Assembly (NCBI GenBank): GCA_005882415.1
Contig: VBAE01000197.1
Coordinates: 1 to 6,293, forward strand
Direction: 5' to 3'
DNA: 6,293 bases
Origin: Alphaproteobacteria bacterium
GTDB taxonomy: Bacteria > Pseudomonadota > Alphaproteobacteria > Sphingomonadales > Sphingomonadaceae
Under the pieces are notes generated by a model that saw only the letters and a program-made list of their open reading frames with translations, was not told the DNA's origin and searched no databases. Made by a program: the position numbers and the translations under genes. Numbering within the stretch: the first letter of the stretch is position 1; the number at the start of each line of letters is the position of its first letter. This document shows, one piece after another, positions 5,124 to 6,293 of this stretch.

Positions 5124-5798
5124 TTAATCGGCCGGGACGACCCAGCGAATCCGGCTGGTCACCGAATCGCTCGTCGGGTTGCCGTCGCTGCCCCGAGCCG
5201 GGGTGAACCGGGCACGGGCACGAAGCAGACGGCACGTGGCCGCGTCGAGTGCGGCGGAACCGCTGGAAGACGTCACCGTACAATTGGTGACCCTGCCGTT
5301 CGGACCGACCTCCAGGCGGAAGCCCGTCGTTCCCTGCTCTCCTGCACGCAATGCCGACGGCGGATAATCGTCGTTCGAGAAAAGCGAGCGCAGATCGGCC
5401 TTCGCCTTGGCAGGCTCGACCCTGACCGGCGGCGGCGGCGGCGGCGGTGCCGGCGGCGCAGGCGGCGGAGCGGGCGGAGCCGTCGGCGTGGGCACGAAGA
5501 CCGGCGGGTTAGGCACGGCTACCAGCGGCGGCGGCGGAGCATTGGTCCGAACCAGCGGCGGCGGCGAGACCACCGGCGGAGGCGTTTCGGGAATGTCCTT
5601 CGGCGGGGGCGGCGGCTCTTCGGGGGGCGGCGGTTCCTCCTCGACGTCGAACGTCTTCAGATCCTCAGCCACCTTCTTGACCACATTATAGGCCAGGCCG
5701 GTGACGAACGCGTAGCCGAGAAGAGCGTGCAGGATCGCGACGATGACGATCGCCGCAATCCGAGAATTACTCATCCGGGGTTGGTCAGCATATGCCAT
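5124..5798 (-). CDS. tonB: TonB, energy transducer to outer-membrane receptors
   Basis: A 224-residue TonB. It has a short cytoplasmic N-terminus, one transmembrane helix at about 13-38 with His24 in the helix (AILHALLGYAF), matching the conserved transmembrane His of TonB, then an acidic start (FDVEEEPPPPEEPPPPP) and a long Pro-rich periplasmic spacer at 55-128. The C-terminal domain spans about 137-224: LFSNDDYPPSALRAGEQGTT, GFRLEVGPNGRVTNCTV, and RARFTPARGSDGNPTSDSV. This domain contacts the TonB box of receptors. It contains Cys173 and Cys189. The spacer has poly-Pro runs in place of the EP/KP repeats of E. coli TonB. The ATG at 5798 matches family N-termini (MAYADQ), though its ribosome-binding site (GGGAG 12 bases away) is weak; another ATG lies at 5774. 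It is the first gene of the tonB-exbB-exbD-exbD operon. Confidence 0.95.
   Translation of the reverse strand: MAYADQPRMSNSRIAAIVIVAILHALLGYAFVTGLAYNVVKKVAEDLKTFDVEEEPPPPEEPPPPPKDIPETPPPVVSPPPLVRTNAPPPPLVAVPNPPVFVPTPTAPPAPPPAPPAPPPPPPPVRVEPAKAKADLRSLFSNDDYPPSALRAGEQGTTGFRLEVGPNGRVTNCTVTSSSGSAALDAATCRLLRARARFTPARGSDGNPTSDSVTSRIRWVVPAD
5428..5448. repeat. Trinucleotide GGC tract in the TonB Pro-rich spacer
   Basis: Six GGC units and one GGT on the + strand encode seven consecutive prolines (residues 118-124) on the minus strand. Unit gain or loss by slippage would keep the frame and change only the spacer length. Confidence 0.8.
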
Positions 5799-5822
5799 TA
5801 ATCAGCCACACTCCCTCTCTCG

Positions 5823-5832
5823 ATCATTATCC
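5823..5832. promoter_or_regulatory. Possible Fur half site upstream of tonB
   Basis: The + strand reads ATCATTATC at 5824-5832 (GGATAATGAT on the minus strand). This equals the right half of the E. coli Fur consensus GATAATGATAATCATTATC; the other half is not conserved. It lies 25 bases upstream of the tonB start, within its leader. Iron control of tonB-exb operons by Fur is well known elsewhere, so the site is plausible but short. Confidence 0.25.
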
Positions 5833-5887
5833 GGGGGGCCGGTCCGACGAGAACGCCGCTGATCCCCATCGGGTCCATCAATGTTTC

Positions 5888-5915
5888 ATCATATCATTCC
5901 GGGCAGGTGTCTCTA
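5888..5915 (-). promoter_or_regulatory. Candidate promoter for the tonB operon
   Basis: On the minus strand a -10 like TATGAT (5888-5893, five of six matches to TATAAT) is preceded by a 16-base spacer and TAGAGA (5910-5915, four of six to TTGACA). Transcription would start near 5881, giving a leader of about 83 bases. AATGATA at 5892-5898 overlapping the -10 also resembles a Fur half site. Confidence 0.35.
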
Positions 5916-6040
5916 CCGAGTCGCCGGGGGCGGCGCAATCCTCGATTCTCCGGACTAGACCCGGCTTGAAACAGGCTGAAATCTGCCGTTCAGGAGGTTA
6001 AGGGCATAGGAACTTTCCGGTTTTTTCCGGGTCCGCAACG

Positions 6041-6045
6041 AAGGA
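6041..6045 (+). promoter_or_regulatory. Ribosome-binding site of the rightmost gene
   Basis: AAGGA stands seven bases before the ATG at 6053, a good Shine-Dalgarno match that fixes the start of a gene cut by the window end. Confidence 0.65.
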
Positions 6046-6052
6046 ACAGGAC

Positions 6053-6293
6053 ATGCCAGCCCGCCGCTTAGTGACTGCCGCCGCGCTATTTCTGCTCGCA
6101 GCGGCGGCCCCGGGCGAATCGCCCCGGCCGGCCGGGCCGGAGCTTTCCTATGCCGACATGGCGGACCTCGCGCTTGCCGCGACCGTTGCGGCGCATGTGC
6201 GGGTCACGGATTCAGTGCTGCTCAAGAAGGAGCAGGCGGCGGGCGTGCCGGCCAATATGGCGCGCTTTTACGTCCAGGCCGACATGGTGAGCC
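6053..6293 (+). CDS. Exported protein of unknown function, C-terminus cut by the window end
   Basis: The frame is open from ATG 6053 to the window end, about 80 residues. It has a good ribosome-binding site. The N-terminus MPARRLVTAAALFLLAAAAP is a signal peptide: two Arg residues followed by a hydrophobic run, with cleavage likely in the Ala-rich segment near residues 16-22. The mature part begins ESPRPAGPELSYADMADLAL and continues AATVAAHVRVTDSVLLKKEQ, then NMARFYVQADMVS. This resembles an uncharacterised sphingomonad family with a YADLADLA-like opening and an RxYVxA segment, a recollection that I cannot verify here. It is divergent from tonB across 254 bases. No catalytic motif or metal site is visible in the part present, so no function is proposed. 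Confidence 0.8.
   Translation, partial: MPARRLVTAAALFLLAAAAPGESPRPAGPELSYADMADLALAATVAAHVRVTDSVLLKKEQAAGVPANMARFYVQADMVS

Larger units (their letters stand above)
5799..6052. other. Divergent intergenic region between tonB and an exported-protein gene
   Basis: 254 bases with no supported gene. It should hold promoters for both flanking genes. It is visibly more AT-rich than the genes, notably at 5821-5832 and 5881-5899. No convincing + strand promoter was found; a TTGAAA at 5966-5971 has no good -10 partner. Confidence 0.7.

Noticed and set aside
3956..5206. 416-codon open frame on the + strand across exbB
   Set aside because: Antisense shadow of exbD and exbB, with Arg/Gly/Asp-rich composition and no recognisable domain.
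4839..5801. 320-codon open frame on the + strand across tonB
   Set aside because: Its Arg repeats are the antisense of the TonB proline codons; no independent support.
5792..6001. 69-codon open frame on the + strand in the tonB upstream region
   Set aside because: No ribosome-binding site, no family resemblance, and it spans the likely tonB promoter.
6009..6036. GGAAC resembling the -35 of EcfG (general stress) promoters before the exported-protein gene
   Set aside because: No CGTT-like -10 at 16-17 bases; the distance to the start codon is also too short for a usual leader.

Overview
The window is GC-rich, densely packed bacterial DNA. TonB, the ExbB/ExbD proteins, the RskA-type anti-sigma factor and the FAS1 protein all look most like those of Sphingomonadales (Alphaproteobacteria: Sphingomonas and relatives). 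That assignment comes from remembered protein families, not from a search. No RNA gene, CRISPR array, transposase or phage gene is visible, and the window looks chromosomal.

Layout. (1) 1-1172, + strand: the C-terminal two thirds of a fused ABC exporter, cut by the window start. (2) 1173-2434, - strand: an ECF sigma factor followed by a membrane-bound RskA-like anti-sigma factor. The two overlap by ATGA, and the anti-sigma stop abuts the ABC stop with no base between. (3) 2435-2563: non-coding, with two strong hairpins. (4) 2564-3062, - strand: a secreted fasciclin (FAS1) gene that appears broken, because the signal peptide and the FAS1 domain lie in different frames and the first FAS1 helix is missing. 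(5) 3063-3234: non-coding, with a textbook rho-independent terminator for the next operon. (6) 3235-5798, - strand: tonB-exbB-exbD-exbD, a complete TonB energising system with two diverged ExbD paralogues. (7) 5799-6052: divergent intergenic region with a candidate tonB promoter and Fur-like half sites. (8) 6053-6293, + strand: the start of an exported protein of unknown function, cut by the window end.

How the genes work together. ExbB and the two ExbD proteins would form a proton-driven inner-membrane motor that energises TonB, which in turn powers outer-membrane TonB-dependent receptors. The sigma/anti-sigma pair is a self-contained envelope-signalling switch. A FAS1 gene beside it recalls the SigK-RskA system of Mycobacterium tuberculosis, which controls the FAS1 proteins MPT70 and MPT83. 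The two observations most worth following up are this sigma/anti-sigma/FAS1 module with its damaged FAS1 member, and a 50-bp direct repeat (49/50 identical) shared by the two exbD genes, which differs only at one amino-acid-changing base. I see no convincing wholly new system.
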